Part shown: positions 5,864 to 6,997 of the stretch, one piece after another
Layout: every line of letters starts with the position of its first letter
How positions within the stretch are numbered: position 1 is the first letter of the stretch
Assembly (NCBI GenBank): GCA_910587545.1
Contig: CAJUMI010000103.1
Location: 1-6,997, forward strand
Source of the DNA: an uncultured Muribaculaceae bacterium
Lineage (GTDB): Bacteria > Bacteroidota > Bacteroidia > Bacteroidales > Muribaculaceae
Direction: 5' to 3'
DNA: 6,997 bases
Notes under the pieces: model-generated
Told to the model about the DNA's origin: nothing
Databases searched by the model: none
What the model saw: the letters and a program-made list of their open reading frames with translations, nothing else
Made by a program: the position numbers and the translations under genes

Positions 5864-6601
5864 TCAATCATCGCCCATCACTATTTGGTCTGAAATATCC
5901 TCTACCCAAAGGCGGGTAGTGTCCCGATCTTTCAAGACTTTCAAGTTTATCACAGAAGAGATGTCAGTATCCATAATAATTAAATATGCTTTGAATACAA
6001 CGGTGTCATTTATTATTCTAACAGCATCTGATGATTTATCAATTCCTACGTACATTACATCTATTCGGGAACCCATATATGACGCTTCGCCTCTGATATG
6101 CAGTGAATCAATCAGCATATTGCGATCTACAAATATCATATCTCTCCCGTCTTTAGGATCAACCATCATACATGCTACATAGCCATCAAGGCATGTTTCG
6201 GGGATAGTATCGCCTGACGGCGCTACAAAGTAACTATCAAGATCAGAGATGTTCAGAAAATGTTCTCTTGCATTTGATCGTGCTGTTCCATATTTAATAT
6301 ATCTTCCATTTAATACGGTATCTTTCATTGTATTTTTAATACCATAATTATAATACTCAAACTCCAGATCCCTAAAATATCGGGTATCAATTTCAACTTT
6401 TCCAGCTTTGTTTTCTTCAATCTCCTCTACGCAGGGCGGCGCACAATGCTCTTCGGCTTCAATCGTTCCAGAATCCGTTACTATAATTGATACATTTTCT
6501 TTATTCGCGTTGGGAGATGCTTTATCTGTTTTGTTGTGGTTGCAACTTAATAAGACGGATGCAGATAAGGCAATAAATGAGAGTTTGTTTTTAATGTCCA
6601 T
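5864..6601 (-). CDS. Predicted lipoprotein of unknown function, candidate immunity protein
   Basis: I do not recognise a family for this 245-residue protein. It has a lipoprotein signal: basic start MDIKNK, hydrophobic stretch (about 7-18), and LLSC with lipidated Cys20. The residues after the cysteine (NHNKTDK) lack the run of acidic residues expected of a Bacteroidetes surface-export signal, so it probably faces the periplasm. A low-complexity linker with a Cys-rich, acidic patch (CAPPCVEEIEE) leads into a mixed alpha/beta region. The ATG at 6601 is preferred over an in-frame TTG two codons upstream. It overlaps the end of the upstream RHS/M23 gene by 11 bases, suggesting translational coupling. 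Base composition is AT-richer than genes to the left, consistent with transfer. An immunity role against the upstream gene's product is inference from position and localisation only. Confidence 0.75.
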   Translation of the reverse strand: MDIKNKLSFIALSASVLLSCNHNKTDKASPNANKENVSIIVTDSGTIEAEEHCAPPCVEEIEENKAGKVEIDTRYFRDLEFEYYNYGIKNTMKDTVLNGRYIKYGTARSNAREHFLNISDLDSYFVAPSGDTIPETCLDGYVACMMVDPKDGRDMIFVDRNMLIDSLHIRGEASYMGSRIDVMYVGIDKSSDAVRIINDTVVFKAYLIIMDTDISSVINLKVLKDRDTTRLWVEDISDQIVMGDD

Positions 6602-6997
6602 GGTCAATTATTCGTGTTGGAGGTTTCTTAAGTTCTATGGTCAATTGTATGGGATTGGTGTAGGCAGCCGGTTTTGTTGCCTTGCCTTCCACGACAAGCT
6701 CATCCAAATGATGAACGTCAAACAGTGGCCCGCTTGGCGGCAATAACTTTTGGGGATCTATTAAATGCTGGGAATCTATCGCCGGATTAATGTTTTTTCC
6801 ATTAATCTTTAATTCATAATGAAGATGCTCACCGTAATCGGTATTTTCCAAACCGGTTTTCCCTATGGAGCCTATCTGTTGCCCCTCTTTTATAATATCC
6901 CCTGTGCCGTAGGGATAATAGTCGGTCTGTTGGACTATTGCTGTGCTGTATTGGTTATACACAGCACGGATATTGCCCTGATAGTCTTTGATGTAGA
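6591..6997 (-). CDS. RHS-repeat protein C-terminus fused to a partial M23 peptidase-like domain, 5'-truncated by the window edge
   Basis: The visible frame is open to the right window edge; the GTG at 6962 is an internal codon. The first part (about 6906-6997) reads YIKDYQGNIRAVYNQ...DYYPYG, the standard Bacteroidetes RHS/YD-repeat strand. It runs straight into TGDIIKEGQQIGSIGKTG, then GEHLHYELKINGKNINP, which is the second half of an M23 (LytM-like) domain with the HxH pair at 6819-6827. The first half of M23, carrying the HxxxD zinc ligands, is missing, and the RHS core ending (GKE.D, ARxYDP) is also absent. About 60 further residues, ending DHGH, have no recognised domain. It probably derives from a polymorphic toxin tip, but as read here the peptidase should be inactive unless the missing ligands lie upstream. 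It overlaps the next gene by 11 bases. Confidence 0.8.
   Translation of the reverse strand, partial: YIKDYQGNIRAVYNQYSTAIVQQTDYYPYGTGDIIKEGQQIGSIGKTGLENTDYGEHLHYELKINGKNINPAIDSQHLIDPQKLLPPSGPLFDVHHLDELVVEGKATKPAAYTNPIQLTIELKKPPTRIIDHGH

Noticed and set aside
6602..6607. TTG at 6605-6607 as the lipoprotein start
   Set aside because: The ATG two codons later gives a normal signal peptide and is the commoner start codon; TTG is not needed.
1..6997. CRISPR arrays, tRNA or rRNA genes, insertion sequences
   Set aside because: No regularly spaced repeats, cloverleaf-like segments or transposase-like frames were seen on either strand.

Overview
The window looks like chromosomal DNA from a member of the Bacteroidales, plausibly Muribaculaceae-like; the family is a guess from protein resemblance. 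Four things point to the phylum: the rpsF-rpsR-rplI gene order, promoter motifs of the TTTG...TAnnTTTG type, start codons that mostly lack Shine-Dalgarno (SD) sequences, and the combination of a small winged-helix protein, RsgA, Tgt, an LptF/LptG-type permease and an RHS protein whose closest recognisable patterns are from Bacteroidetes.

Layout. Bases 1-1068 (+) hold the ribosomal protein cluster: rpsF (cut by the left edge), rpsR and rplI. It ends in a strong symmetric terminator at 1080-1122, shared with the convergent winged-helix gene (1168-1386, -). A 244-base AT-rich gap separates that gene from the divergent rsgA (1631-2575, +), a circularly permuted GTPase for 30S maturation. rsgA converges with only 12 bases of spacing on a minus-strand operon that reads leftward: sugar nucleotidyltransferase (4852-5766), tgt (3698-4828) and an LptF/LptG-type permease (2588-3661). 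A consensus Bacteroidetes promoter (5832-5863) sits just upstream, with a perfect GC-rich stem-loop near the predicted start of the mRNA leader.

The right end (5864-6997, -) is visibly AT-richer and has accessory character. The C-terminus of an RHS-repeat protein is joined in frame to the back half of an M23-type peptidase domain. It overlaps by 11 bases a gene for an unrecognised lipoprotein. The arrangement resembles a polymorphic toxin tip followed by its immunity gene, but the M23 part visible here lacks the N-terminal metal-binding half, so the tip may be a recombinant or degraded cassette.

Points most worth a second look: the strong SD before rpsR in a lineage that ignores SDs; loss of all three zinc-ligand cysteines in Tgt with the histidine kept; the RHS/M23 chimera with its overlapping lipoprotein; and the hairpin leader of the nucleotidyltransferase-tgt-permease operon.
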